DNA of 49,651 nt, taken from positions 1 to 49,651 of the forward strand of contig JAUCEF010000084.1 in NCBI GenBank assembly GCA_033558025.1, given 5' to 3'. This DNA is from Phytophthora sp. 'mugwort' (lineage: Eukaryota > Oomycota > Peronosporomycetes > Peronosporales > Peronosporaceae). Position numbers and translations under genes: made by a program. The notes under the pieces are model-generated. The model searched no databases and was not told where the DNA came from. It was given only the letters and a program-made list of their open reading frames with translations. Of this stretch, positions 1 to 10,466 are shown piece after piece (position 1 is the first letter of the stretch; the number at the start of each line of letters is the position of its first letter).

Positions 1-170
1 GAAAATCGCTATTGAAATAAATTAAAAAAATAGTTAAACCTAAAATAAAAAAGGCACCTATTATAAATATTATATATTTTATATAATTTGATGTTTGTTC
101 TTGTGATTCGTGTTTTTCAATATTATTGTTGTCATTGTTTAAGTCTATTAAAATATTTTCGATATCCATA
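1..170 (-). CDS. orf137, N-terminal part only (cut by window start)
   Basis: This is the first part of the minus-strand ORF seen complete at 41915-42328. The start codon is at 168-170. The 3' part is missing because the contig begins here, not because the gene is broken. It covers the acidic N-terminus and the membrane segment. Confidence 0.7.
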
Positions 171-410
171 ATTATAATTTAAATTATTTTATTAATAATT
201 AATTTGTTATTAATTAAATTTTTATTTGATTTAATTTTTGAGATTTAATATTTTTTTTTATTTAAATTTTACTAATATTTTTTCTCTTAAATAATATAAA
301 AATTTTAAATTTTTATAAAACACCGTAAAACGGTATTAATTAAATTAAAAATTTTTAATATAATTATTAATAAAGATTAATTTAATTATTAATAATTATA
401 AAAATTTTTT

Positions 411-1889
<1,479 letters not shown>

Positions 1890-2111
1890 TTATTTATATT
1901 TTTAAATTTTATTTTAAATGCAAAATTATATATTTTATTTTTAAATCAAAAAAAGCGTTGGTTTTTTTAATTTTTTATTATCAAAAAAATAAATTATTTT
2001 TATTTATTGAAAAATTGTTTGATTTTATTAATTAATTTTTTAATATCAGTAAATAGTAATAATATTAAAAAAATTATACCAATGATTTTAAATACCATAA
2101 AAATTTTTTAA

Positions 2112-2890
2112 TTATATATTAAAATCAAAATTGATTTTATTTTTTAACCAAATTAAATAATCTTCTAATGAAACAGCTTCTACAACAATAGGCATAAATC
2201 CATGATCCTTACTCCACAAATTTCACTACATTGTCCATAAAAAACACCTTCACGTTTAATAAACATTGATGTTTGATTTAAACGACCAGGACAAGCATCT
2301 AATTTTATACCTAATGAAGGTATTGCCCATGAATGTAAAACATCTGAAGCAGTAATTAATACTCGAATATGACTATTAGTTGGAACAACCACACGATTAT
2401 CAACTTCTAAAATTCTAAATTGACCTATTGCTAAATCATCTTCTTGAATCATATAACTATCAAAAATTAAAGGTTCATCAGAAAATTCTAAATTATCTGA
2501 ATATTCATAACTCCAATACCATTGACTACCAATTACTTTTAAAGTAATAATAGGATCAATTACTTCATCCATTGAATATAATAAAGCAAAAGATGGAATA
2601 GCTACCGTTAATAAAATTAAGGCTGGAATAGAAGTCCAAATAATTTCAATAGTAGCACCATGTACAATTGTTGCTGGAATTTTATTTTTTTTTTCATCAA
2701 AAAGAGTAATAACTCTAAATAACATCCAACAAACAAATACAGTAATCATAATTAAAAAAAACATTAAATCATGATGAAAATTAATAATACCTTCCATAAC
2801 AGGTGTTGCTGGATCTTGAAAACCTAATTGCCAAGGTTCAGCCATATCTAAAAAAGTGAATTGATTATTTATATAATTTATTATTGTCAT
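2112..2890 (-). pseudogene. cox2: Cytochrome c oxidase subunit II, frameshifted copy
   Basis: This is identical to the intact gene at 44272-45048 except for CC inserted at 2207-2208. The frame follows cox2 through the CSEICG part of the CuA site. It then shifts and ends at 2180 after a short wrong tail. The downstream His and Met ligands and the last two dozen or so residues are lost from this reading. Because the sequence is part of the circular overlap, an assembly error is more likely than a real pseudogene. The original stop is still visible at 2112-2114. Confidence 0.9.
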
Positions 2891-3483
2891 AATATACTTG
2901 AAATTTATTATTTTATTTAATTTTTAATATATACAAAATTAAGAGTTTTTGAATATTAATATTCAAGAAAAAATATAAATTTTATTATTTATATTGTAAA
3001 AATAATTGAATTATTTTTTTTTTTTCTTAAAGAATATAAAATTTTTTAAAAATTAAAATAATTTATATTAAATAATCATATTATTTTTAAAATGTTTTTA
3101 TATACAATAATAAATATTAATGTAGAATATAATAAAAATGAAATAATAATTATTTAAAGAGTATTCATTTAACGATTAATCAATAATATTAACTAATAAA
3201 TTAAAATTATTTAATATTGAGAATGTTTTCTTAATATAAACATTAATTAATCTGTTTATGAATATTTTTTTAGGAATAATGGAGTAATTTTAAAATTGAA
3301 TATTTATAATAATATTTTTATTTTAAACATATAAAACTATATTTATTATAAAATATTATAAATCTAAATTTAAATTCCCTTTGATTAAAAAGTATTTTAA
3401 ATAAAATTTTATTTTTATAACTTGAATTTAATTAATTTCAGATATTATAAAATTTTTTTGATTTATAATATTTTATAATAAAC
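2891..3483. other. Non-coding region between cox2 and trnW
   Basis: These roughly 590 bp are very AT-rich and hold no credible ORF or tRNA. Two inverted repeats stand out: an 18-bp perfect palindrome at 2949-2966 and an 11-bp stem at 3443-3453 with 3470-3480. On the minus strand the region separates trnW and rns (upstream) from cox2 and cox1 (downstream), so it could hold a cox2 promoter or RNA-processing signals. No conserved motif is recognised. Confidence 0.6.
2949..2966. repeat. 18-bp perfect palindrome upstream of cox2
   Basis: The sequence TTGAATATTAATATTCAA equals its reverse complement. Flanking T and A runs extend the pairing with one mismatch. It lies about 60 nt upstream of the cox2 start on the minus strand. 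It is repeated in the second copy near 45107-45124. Confidence 0.6.
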
Positions 3484-3554
3484 AGGAAAAATGGGACTTG
3501 AACCCATAACAATAATTTTGGAGACTATGATTTTACCAATTAAACTATTTTCCT
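3484..3554 (-). tRNA. trnW(cca): tRNA-Trp (CCA)
   Basis: A cloverleaf is visible on the minus strand, with acceptor AGGAAAA, anticodon loop CTCCAAA and T-arm ATGGG-TTCAAGT-CCCAT. The CCA anticodon reads UGG only, which agrees with UGA acting as a stop in this genome. A second copy is at 45642-45712. Confidence 0.93.
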
Positions 3555-3582
3555 AAGACTTTTAATTTTAATTTAAGAATGC

Positions 3583-4200
3583 TTAAAGATCTCTTCCAGA
3601 CACAGGTTCCCCTACGACTACCTTGTTACGACTTCATCAAAGTTACTAACCACTTTTTAGGAATTATAATTTATTTTATAAAAATTTTAAATTATTTTAT
3701 TTAAATAATTATTAAATTTTATAAAAGAATTAAAAATTATTTTAAAAACAATCAACTTCCCTGATGTGACGGGCGGTGTGTACAAAGTCCAGTAACATAT
3801 TCACCGCAGCATGCTGTTCTGCGATTACTAGCGATTCCAACTTCATAAGGGCGAGTTTCAGCCCTTAATTCGAACTAAGATAATTTTTGAAGATTTGCTC
3901 CAACTTATATCATTATTGCTTCTCATTGTAATTATCATTGTAGCACGTGTGTAGCCCAACTCATAAGGGCCATGAAGACTTGACGTCATCCCCACCTTCC
4001 ATTAACCTATCATTAATTTTTTCATTAGAGTACTTTTATCTATTTATAATAAATTAGTAACTAATCATAGGGGTTGCGCTCGTTAAAGGATTTAACCAAA
4101 CATTTCACAACACGAGCTGACGACAGCCATGCAACACCTGTTTTTTATATAAAAATTTTAAATAAAAATTAGCAAGAGTTGGTAAGGTTCTGCGCGTATT

Positions 4201-4232
<32 letters not shown>

Positions 4233-5090
4233 TAGACTCCCGTCAATTCCTTTGAATTTCAATCTTGCGATTATACTTTTCAGGCGGAGTGCTTAACGCG
4301 TTAGCTGTTATATCTAAAAATTCTAAATATTAGCACTCATCGTTTACAGCATGGACTACCGGGGTCTCTAATCCCGTTCGCTACCCAAGCTTTCGTTTCT
4401 CAGTGTCAGTATATACCCAGATAATTGCCTTCGCCATAGGTCTTCCTTCTATTATCAACGTATTTTTATCACTCCAATAGAAATTCCATTATCCTCTATT
4501 TATACTCCAGTTTATCAGTTTTGAAAAAATGTATAAAGTTGAGCTTTAATTTGTTTCTTTCAACTTAAAAAACTACCTACAAACCCTTTACGCCTAATCA
4601 TCCCGAATAATGCTCGCTCCTCCCGTATTACCGCGGCTGCTGGCACGGGTATTAGCCGGAACTTCTTTTTTAAGTACTGTCATTTTCCTCCTTAATGAAA
4701 GAGCTTTACAACCTAATTAGCCGTCATCACCCACTCGGTATTGCTGGATCAAGCTTCCGCTCATTGTCCAAAATTCCCCACTGCTGCCTTTAAAAAAGTT
4801 TGGGCCGTGTCTCAGTCCCAATGTGGCTGATCATTCTTTCAAACCAGCTAAAGATAATAGGCTTGGTTGTCTATTAAACTACCAACTACCATAATCTTGC
4901 GCAAACTCATCTTTTAACGTTAAAAACTTTAATTAATTTATTCAGTATTTTTATAAAAATAATTATTCTGAATTAAAAGGTAGATAATTCACGTGTTACT
5001 CACCCGTTCGCTATGTTTTAAAAACATTCAACTTGCATGTGTTAAGCATACCGATAGCATTTATTCTGAGCCAGGATCAAACTCTATTTA
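3583..5090 (-). rRNA. rns: Small-subunit ribosomal RNA (first copy)
   Basis: Universal 16S-type segments are readable on the minus strand: the 5' region AGAGTTTGATCCTGGCTCAG near 5062-5085, the 530 loop (complement of GTATTACCGCGGCTGCTGGC) near 4626, and the decoding region (complement of GACGGGCGGTGTGTACAAAG) near 3768. AT-rich expansions interrupt it, for example about 3660-3745. The 3' end reads TGGAAGAGATCTTTAAGC, without the bacterial CCTCC anti-Shine-Dalgarno sequence. Ends are approximate. It differs from the second copy by one T near 4465. Confidence 0.96.
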
Positions 5091-5170
5091 AGTTTTATAT
5101 TAATTATTTAATATTAATTTTTAAAATAACAAATATTTAAAAATTTAATATTATAACATTCTTATATTAA

Positions 5171-5230
5171 TTTTTGTCTTATATTGTCTTATATTGTCTT
5201 ATATTGTCTTATATTGTCTTATATTGTCTT
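5171..5230. repeat. Tandem repeat, 10-bp unit, about 6 copies
   Basis: The unit ATATTGTCTT occurs five times head to tail after a diverged unit ending TTGTCTT. On the minus strand it reads AAGACAATAT, about 90 bp upstream of the rns 5' end. Both overlap copies contain the same number of units. Confidence 0.95.
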
Positions 5231-5319
5231 AAAGGATTAAAATTTTTTAATTTTTAAAAATTCAATTAGTTATTAATAAAAATTTCTTTGTATCACGAAA
5301 AAAAAATATTATTTTTTGA

Positions 5320-5335
5320 AAAGGATCCCCCCCTA
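5320..5335. promoter_or_regulatory. C7/G7 tract in AT-rich spacer
   Basis: GGATCCCCCCCTAAAT is an island of seven consecutive C (G on the minus, rns-coding strand) in otherwise nearly pure AT DNA. Mitochondrial control regions often carry such G-tracts near replication-primer or transcription sites. That role here is only a guess. Confidence 0.3.
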
Positions 5336-5357
5336 AATATGTTTTTGAATTTTTTGT

Positions 5358-5408
5358 TGAAAAGATAAATATCTTTTTAACTTAACTATTTAAAGATATT
5401 TTATCTTT
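5358..5408. repeat. Inverted repeat (hairpin) upstream of rns
   Basis: AAGATAAATATCTTT and AAAGATATTTTATCTTT are nearly exact reverse complements separated by about 17 nt. Each half is itself partly self-complementary. The pair lies between the C7 tract and trnY, and could be a processing hairpin or part of a control region. Confidence 0.5.
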
Positions 5409-5456
5409 TTATCCTTTTTTTAATTTGTTTATCCTTTTTTTTTTTTAGATCTTTAT

Positions 5457-5540
5457 TGGAGAAAGTAGGATTTGAACCTACGTAGAAAATATTTCAACAA
5501 ATTTACAGTCTGCCGCTTTTAACCACTCAGCCATTTCTCC
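5457..5540 (-). tRNA. trnY(gta): tRNA-Tyr (GUA)
   Basis: This is a class II tRNA with a long variable arm on the minus strand. It shows acceptor GGAGAAA/TTTCTCC, anticodon loop CTGTAAA and T-arm GTAGG-TTCAAAT-CCTAC. A second copy is at 47614-47697. Confidence 0.93.
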
Positions 5541-5557
5541 TAAAGATATTTTAAATA

Positions 5558-5629
5558 TGTGATTAATGGGATTTGAACCCATAATATTTACTTGGAAGAT
5601 AAAGGATTTACCAATTAATCTATAATCAC
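5558..5629 (-). tRNA. trnG(tcc): tRNA-Gly (UCC)
   Basis: The minus-strand cloverleaf has acceptor GTGATTA/TAATCAC, anticodon loop CTTCCAA and T-loop TTCAAAT. It lies just upstream of trnY's 5' side and downstream of orf186. A second copy is at 47715-47786. Confidence 0.92.
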
Positions 5630-5691
5630 GTATATTTTTTATTGTTTAAAAAATGTTTATTATTGTTTTAAAAAAGAAAAAGTGGAATAAA

Positions 5692-6253
5692 TTAATCCAC
5701 TATTTCATAAGTATCAGGATCTAATCGATCGATATCATCTATACGTTCACCTGTTTCAACATCTAAATAATGAAAATATCTATATAGATTCAGAGGATTT
5801 CCAGATCTTGTAATTTTTCTTTTTGGTGGTTTTGGTAAAGAGTCACTATCTGAATCAAAATTTAAATCAGTTGAAAAATTACTAGGAAAATCGCTTGGGA
5901 AATTGTCGCTATCAAAAAAAAAAAGCATCTAGAAATAAATAAAACAAAAAAGATAAAAAAAAAAAAACGAAAATAGTTGGCATATTATCGTCAATTCTTT
6001 TTAAAATACTTTTAGGTTTTTCTTCTTTTTTTAAAGCAGCTTCCTCAGCCTCAGTCTCTAAATCTATAAAATCTTCTAATAAAGTTATTTCAAGAGGTAA
6101 AAGAATTAAAATAAATTTAAAAATATTTTGAAAAAATTTAGGATGTATTTTTAATATATCTTGTATAATTTTATATAGATTATAAGCAAAAAATATCCTT
6201 TTAATAATGTTAAAAAAAATCATAATTTTTATAAAGAAGTAAATAAATGTCAA
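5692..6253 (-). pseudogene. orf186, frameshifted copy (unidentified membrane protein)
   Basis: This is the first copy of the ORF seen intact at 47848-48408. An A-run near 5918-5928 is 11 long here and 10 there, which splits the frame into a 113-residue N-terminal part (5912-6253) and a 78-residue C-terminal part (5692-5928). A homopolymer sequencing error is the likely cause. Confidence 0.75.
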
Positions 6254-6322
6254 TACTAATATTATTCCCTAATTAAAAAATGGAAATACCAAATACTGCC
6301 TTTGGGTACATTTATTTGAATT

Positions 6323-6396
6323 AAGCAAAAAAAGGGATTTGAACCCTCAACATTAACCTTGGCAAGGTTATACTCTACCATTGAGCTATTTTTGCT
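6323..6396 (-). tRNA. trnG(gcc): tRNA-Gly (GCC)
   Basis: The minus-strand cloverleaf has acceptor AGCAAAA/TTTTGCT, anticodon loop TTGCCAA and T-arm GAGGG-TTCAAAT-CCCTT. It is the second glycine tRNA and reads GGY. It sits between rpl5 and orf186. A second copy is at 48478-48551. Confidence 0.92.
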
Positions 6397-6408
6397 AATA
6401 AATTATTT

Positions 6409-6936
6409 TTATAATAAAAATAGTGAATTTAATAATAAAAATAATTCATAATGATTTTTTGCATTTGTATGAATAGAAACATCTATTGGAGGTATATCTT
6501 TGAATTTTAAAAATTCAGTTTTTAATTCAAAAAAATCTAAAATATTTCGAATTTGAAAATTTAAAATATTTTGATTTTTAAAATTAAAATTTATTTTAGT
6601 TAAATTTTGAAAAAGAAAAATCAAAATTTTTTCTAAAAAATTAAAAATATTTTTTTTTCTTAAAGTTATTTTACAACCTATAATTGAATTTTTTTTGATT
6701 TTTAAAAAAATATTATTTTTTTTTGATTTTGTTATTATAGGTTTTTGATTTGTTATTAATTTTAAAAGTAAAATTATATTAATTAATTTTTTTTTTTCAA
6801 TATTAGCGTTTTTAAAACCAATATTTAAACATATTTTACTTATTTTAGGTATTTCAAATATATTTTTAAAATTTAATTTTGTTAAAAGATCGTATATAGT
6901 AATATTTTGATAATGGATTTGTAAATTTTTTTTCAT
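6409..6936 (-). CDS. rpl5: Ribosomal protein uL5 (first copy)
   Basis: This large-subunit protein of the central protuberance normally contacts 5S rRNA and the P-site tRNA; no mitochondrial 5S gene is seen here. The 175 residues match the family length. Recognition rests on the N-terminal ISKICLNIGF segment, the KPIITKSKKN region, and the C-terminal DIPPIDVSIHTNAKNHYEL motif. It starts 6 nt after rpl14, as in bacterial operons, but the pair has been moved away from the rpl16-rps14 region. Duplicated at 48564-49091. Confidence 0.93.
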   Translation of the reverse strand: MKKNLQIHYQNITIYDLLTKLNFKNIFEIPKISKICLNIGFKNANIEKKKLINIILLLKLITNQKPIITKSKKNNIFLKIKKNSIIGCKITLRKKNIFNFLEKILIFLFQNLTKINFNFKNQNILNFQIRNILDFFELKTEFLKFKDIPPIDVSIHTNAKNHYELFLLLNSLFLL

Positions 6937-6942
6937 ATATTT

Positions 6943-7314
6943 TTATAAAATATTTGAAGCTAATGCTAATATTTTGAAATTTTTTTTCTTCCGAAATTCA
7001 GAAGTAATCGGACCAAATATACGTGTTCCTAGGGGTTTATTTTGATTATTTAAAATAATTATACAATTTTTATCAAATTTTATTATATTACCTATTGTAC
7101 TTTTTTTTTGATATGTTGTATGTATAATTAAAGCTTTAAATAAATCTCCTTTAATTATTTTAATTTTTTTTTTTTGATTTAAACGTAATTTTTTAGCAGA
7201 AATTAAAATTGTATCCCCAATTTTTCCAATTTTTTTTTTATAAATTTTTATACATTGTCCTATTTTAATACCACTATTATCATTTACTTTTAATTTAGTT
7301 TGAATTTGAATCAT
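6943..7314 (-). CDS. rpl14: Ribosomal protein uL14 (first copy)
   Basis: This large-subunit protein lies at the subunit interface. It has 123 residues, the standard length. Family features are the start MIQIQTKLKVNDNSGIK, the GDTILISAKK segment, and the C-terminal GTRIFGPITSEFR. It is followed 6 nt later by rpl5. Its upstream neighbour is trnfM rather than rpl16, so rpl14-rpl5 now sits beyond rnl and five tRNAs from the rest of the cluster. Duplicated at 49098-49469. Confidence 0.96.
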   Translation of the reverse strand: MIQIQTKLKVNDNSGIKIGQCIKIYKKKIGKIGDTILISAKKLRLNQKKKIKIIKGDLFKALIIHTTYQKKSTIGNIIKFDKNCIIILNNQNKPLGTRIFGPITSEFRKKKNFKILALASNIL

Positions 7315-7336
7315 AAATTATATATTAATTTTAAAA

Positions 7337-7408
7337 TGATGAGAGTAGGATTTGAACCTACATCTTCAGATTATGAGCCTGATAAGTTACCTATTACTCT
7401 ATCTCATC
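7337..7408 (-). tRNA. trnfM(cat): tRNA-Met (CAU), probably initiator
   Basis: The minus-strand cloverleaf has acceptor GATGAGA/TCTCATC and anticodon loop CTCATAA. The D-arm and anticodon-arm context (GGTAACTTATCAGGCTCATAA) resembles bacterial initiator tRNA. Two other CAU tRNAs are present, so the initiator assignment is by comparison. A second copy is at 49492-49563. Confidence 0.85.
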
Positions 7409-7426
7409 TTATATTTTCTTCCTTTT

Positions 7427-7501
7427 TCGGAAGAAAAGGATTTGAACCTTTGATCTTCTGTTCCCAAAACAGACGCATTAGCCAGACTATGCTACCTTCC
7501 G
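7427..7501 (-). tRNA. trnP(tgg): tRNA-Pro (UGG)
   Basis: The minus-strand cloverleaf has acceptor CGGAAGG/CTTCCG, anticodon stem TCTGT/ACAGA around loop TTTGGGA, and T-loop TTCAAAT. It is one of five adjacent tRNAs between rpl14 and rnl. The second copy is cut by the window end. Confidence 0.93.
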
Positions 7502-7513
7502 TTTAAAGATAAT

Positions 7514-7585
7514 TAATGATGGTAGGATTTGAACCTACAACATTAGGATTATGATTCCCACGCTCTACCATTAAACTACATCATC
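7514..7585 (-). tRNA. trnM(cat): tRNA-Met (CAU), probably elongator
   Basis: The minus-strand cloverleaf has anticodon loop ATCATAA, stem TGGGA/TCCTA, T-arm GTAGG-TTCAAAT-CCTAC and acceptor GATGATG paired with CATCATT. The elongator identity follows by elimination from the initiator-like and Ile(CAU)-like genes. Confidence 0.8.
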
Positions 7586-7610
7586 TTATTAATACTTTAT
7601 TAATAAAATA

Positions 7611-7697
7611 AGTCGAAGTGGGATTTGAACCCACGAGTTAATAAATTAACTGATAGTTTAGCAAACTACTGCCTTAAACCTGACTTGGCTATTCGAC
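7611..7697 (-). tRNA. trnS(gct): tRNA-Ser (GCU)
   Basis: This is a class II tRNA with a long variable arm on the minus strand. It has acceptor GTCGAA/TTCGAC, anticodon loop TTGCTAA and T-arm GTGGG-TTCAAAT-CCCAC. Confidence 0.92.
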
Positions 7698-7710
7698 CTA
7701 AAATATAAAA

Positions 7711-7782
7711 CTTCTTTGATAGGATTTGAACCTACAACCTAATGGTTAACAGCCATTTGCTCTACCGTTGAGCTACAAAGAA
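7711..7782 (-). tRNA. trnN(gtt): tRNA-Asn (GUU)
   Basis: The minus-strand cloverleaf has acceptor TTCTTTG/CAAAGAA, anticodon arm AATGG-CTGTTAA-CCATT and T-loop TTCAAAT. It is immediately downstream of rnl. Confidence 0.94.
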
Positions 7783-7799
7783 ATAATTATATTTTAATT

Positions 7800-8092
7800 T
7801 TTAAAACTTTTAGTATTTTTAAGCTAAATATTTTACAATACTTATACTTAAAACCTATTAATGTAATCATCTTTTACAGTTTTTATATGAAAAATTTTTA
7901 AGAATGGTTTCTTACTTAGATGCTTTCAGTAATTATCCAAAATAAATTTAGCTACTCGGCTATGCCTCTCAACAACCGATACACCAGAGATTTACCCTTC
8001 TCGGTCCTCTCGTACTAGAGTTAGATTCTTGCATTTTTCAAAATATCTATAGAAGATAGGAACCAAACTGTCTCACGACGTTCTAAACCCAA

Positions 8093-8132
<40 letters not shown>

Positions 8133-8210
8133 AACCTTCTTCAGCTCCAGGATGTGATGAGTCGACATCGAGGTGCCAAACGACTCCGTCGATAGGAGCT
8201 CTTAGGAGTC

Positions 8211-8253
<43 letters not shown>

Positions 8254-8689
8254 AATCTTTCCACAAAGAATTATCGGATCACTATGACCGACTTTCGTCC
8301 CTGTTTGATATGTCTATCTTACAGTCAAGCAAGCTTTTACCATTATGCTCTACAATTGATAATATTATCCAATTTGAGCTTACCTTTGTACACCTCCGTT
8401 ACTCTTTAGGAGGTGACCGCCCCAGTCAAACTACCAACCATACAATGTCTATTTAAAAAATATTAGTTATTTATTTTAATAAGAGTGGTATTTCAAGAAT
8501 ATCTATACAATTTACTAGCGTAAAGGTTTAAAAGATTACCACTTATACTACACATATTAGATAAAATAACAATATAAAGATGTAGTAAAGGTTCACGGGG
8601 TCTTTCCGTCTAACTATAGAAAATCCGCATCTTCACGGATAATTCAAATTCACTGAGTCTATATTGGAGACAGCGGGGATGTCGTTACA

Positions 8690-8746
<57 letters not shown>

Positions 8747-8804
8747 GAGTTACGGCCGCCGTTTACTGGGACTTCCATTTAATGCGCAAACATTTCCTTT
8801 TAAT

Positions 8805-8842
<38 letters not shown>

Positions 8843-10440
8843 GTTACCATTTAGCAGAGTCCTAAGTTTTTATTAAACAGTCGCAACCCCCTATTTTGTG
8901 ACACCTAATTATTAAAAATAATTAGGTACTTTTTATCCCGAAGTTACAAAGTCATTTTGCCGAGTTCCTTCAATATAGTTCTCTCATTCACCTTAGTCTA
9001 CTCGACCTATCCACCTGTGTCGGTTTAGGGTACGGTTTTTAATTAAAAAAGCTATTTCCTGAAAAATTAAAAATTTTTGTCACTTTTTTAAAAAAATTTA
9101 ATTTAAAAATTATCCCATCAAAATCTGCTTTCGTCAAATCTTTCTTAGGGGCCGTTTCACTCTATGTAATACATCTTAACATAGAAACCCTTGGATTTAC
9201 GGTGATAACGATTTATATTCGTTATTTTTTGTTACTAATGCCAGCATTTTCTTTTCTGATATCTTCAACATATTTCACAATATATCTTTATTAACATACA
9301 GAATGTTCCGCTACCGTTTTATTAAAAATAAAACTTGCCGCTTCGGTAAATTTCTTAAGTCTCGATACATTTTAGGCGCAAAAAAACTAGACCAATGAGC
9401 TATTACGCTTTCTTTAAAGGATGGCTGCTTCCAAGCCTACCTATGGGTTGTAATCATTTTTTCACTTCCTTTTTCACTTAGAATATTATTTAGAGACCTT
9501 AGCGATCAATCTGGGCTGTTTCCCTTTTGACAAAAGACCTTAGCGCCTAATGTCTGTCTATTTAAATTACTTTTTTTTGTATTCGGAGTTTCCAAGAATT
9601 CAGTAAGTTTTTACACCCCCTAGCTCAATGAGTGCTCTACCCCAAAAAAAGATTTTAAATGCTCTACTTCAATAGATTTCGCGGAAAACCAGCTATCTCT
9701 GAGTTTGATTAGCCTTTCACTCCTAACCACAAATCATCTCCATATTTTGCCACATATGTGAGTTCGATCCTTCAAATAGTTTTACCTATTTTTCAATCTG
9801 TTCATGGTTAGATCACTCAGTTTCGGGTCTTATTTATATAACTAAAAAGCTTTTTAAAACTTGATTTATCTACGCCTACTTTATTAAATTAAGCTTGCTA
9901 TAAAAATAAACTTGCTGGCCCATTATGCAAAAGGTACACTGTTACTTTTTAAAAAAGTTTCAATTGATTGTTAACATTAAGTTTCAGAATTATTTCAAAC
10001 TCAAAAGTTCTTTTTCACCTTTCCTTTACAGTACTTGTCCACTATCGATCATTAATTTTTAAAAGGTTTTGAGGGTGGTTCCCCAATATTCAAAAAGGCT
10101 TACACATAACCCTTTTTACTATTATAAAAACAATTATTATTCTACAGGACTTTCACCTTTTTAAGTAAATTTTTCAAAATTTTTCAAATATTTTTTTATT
10201 TTTATAAACCTAATTTCCATTTTCACTCGTCATTACTAACGGAATCTCGTTTGATTTTTTTAACAGTTACTTAGATATTTCAATTCACTGTTTTTAAAAT
10301 TTTCACAAAAAAAAAGTTTTCTTTAGGAAATTTTTATTTCAAAATAAAATATTATTTAATAAAACTTTTCGCATTTTTTACGTCCTAAAAATCAAATTAA
10401 TGCCAAGGCATCCACTTAATGCTTTTATTATTATTTATAC
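7800..10440 (-). rRNA. rnl: Large-subunit ribosomal RNA
   Basis: This is a 23S-type rRNA on the minus strand. Near 10395-10430 is the 5' motif AAGTGGATGCCTTGGCAT (minus-strand sense). Domain V, the peptidyl-transferase region, is at about 8140-8290 (complement of CAGCCTGTTATCCCCGGAGT). The sarcin-ricin loop complement TCCTCTCGTACTAGAG is near 8005. Several AT-rich expansion segments occur, for example about 9045-9115 and 10120-10380. No intron is evident, because the conserved blocks follow without foreign insertions. Ends are approximate. Confidence 0.96.
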
Positions 10441-10462
10441 TTAAACCATATAAATGGTTTAA
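10441..10462 (-). promoter_or_regulatory. Hairpin between orf250 and rnl
   Basis: TTAAACCAT and ATGGTTTAA form a perfect 9-bp stem around ATAA. It lies directly between the orf250 stop codon (10467) and the rnl 5' end on the minus strand, so it could be a cleavage signal releasing the rRNA. Confidence 0.45.
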
Positions 10463-10466
10463 ATTT

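Larger units (their letters stand above)
5091..5456. other. Non-coding region upstream of rns with repeats
   Basis: These roughly 365 bp lie between the rns 5' end and trnY, upstream of rns on the minus strand. They hold the 10-bp tandem repeat (5171-5230), a run of seven C at about 5326-5332 next to a GGATC, and a hairpin at 5358-5408. No ORF is seen. The combination suggests a control region (promoter or replication start), but no known consensus is recognised. Confidence 0.6.

Noticed and set aside
7300..7506. 68-residue plus-strand ORF with GFEP-type motifs
   Set aside because: It is the complement of trnfM and trnP; GFEP strings are the usual translation of tRNA T-arms.
7783..7799. A mitochondrial 5S rRNA gene near rnl or elsewhere
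   Set aside because: No spacer holds a recognisable 5S-like sequence. A covariance scan would be needed to exclude a highly diverged one.
7800..10440. Introns or homing endonucleases in rnl, cox1 or cob
   Set aside because: Conserved blocks run on without foreign insertions, and no LAGLIDADG, GIY-YIG or reverse-transcriptase ORF is seen.
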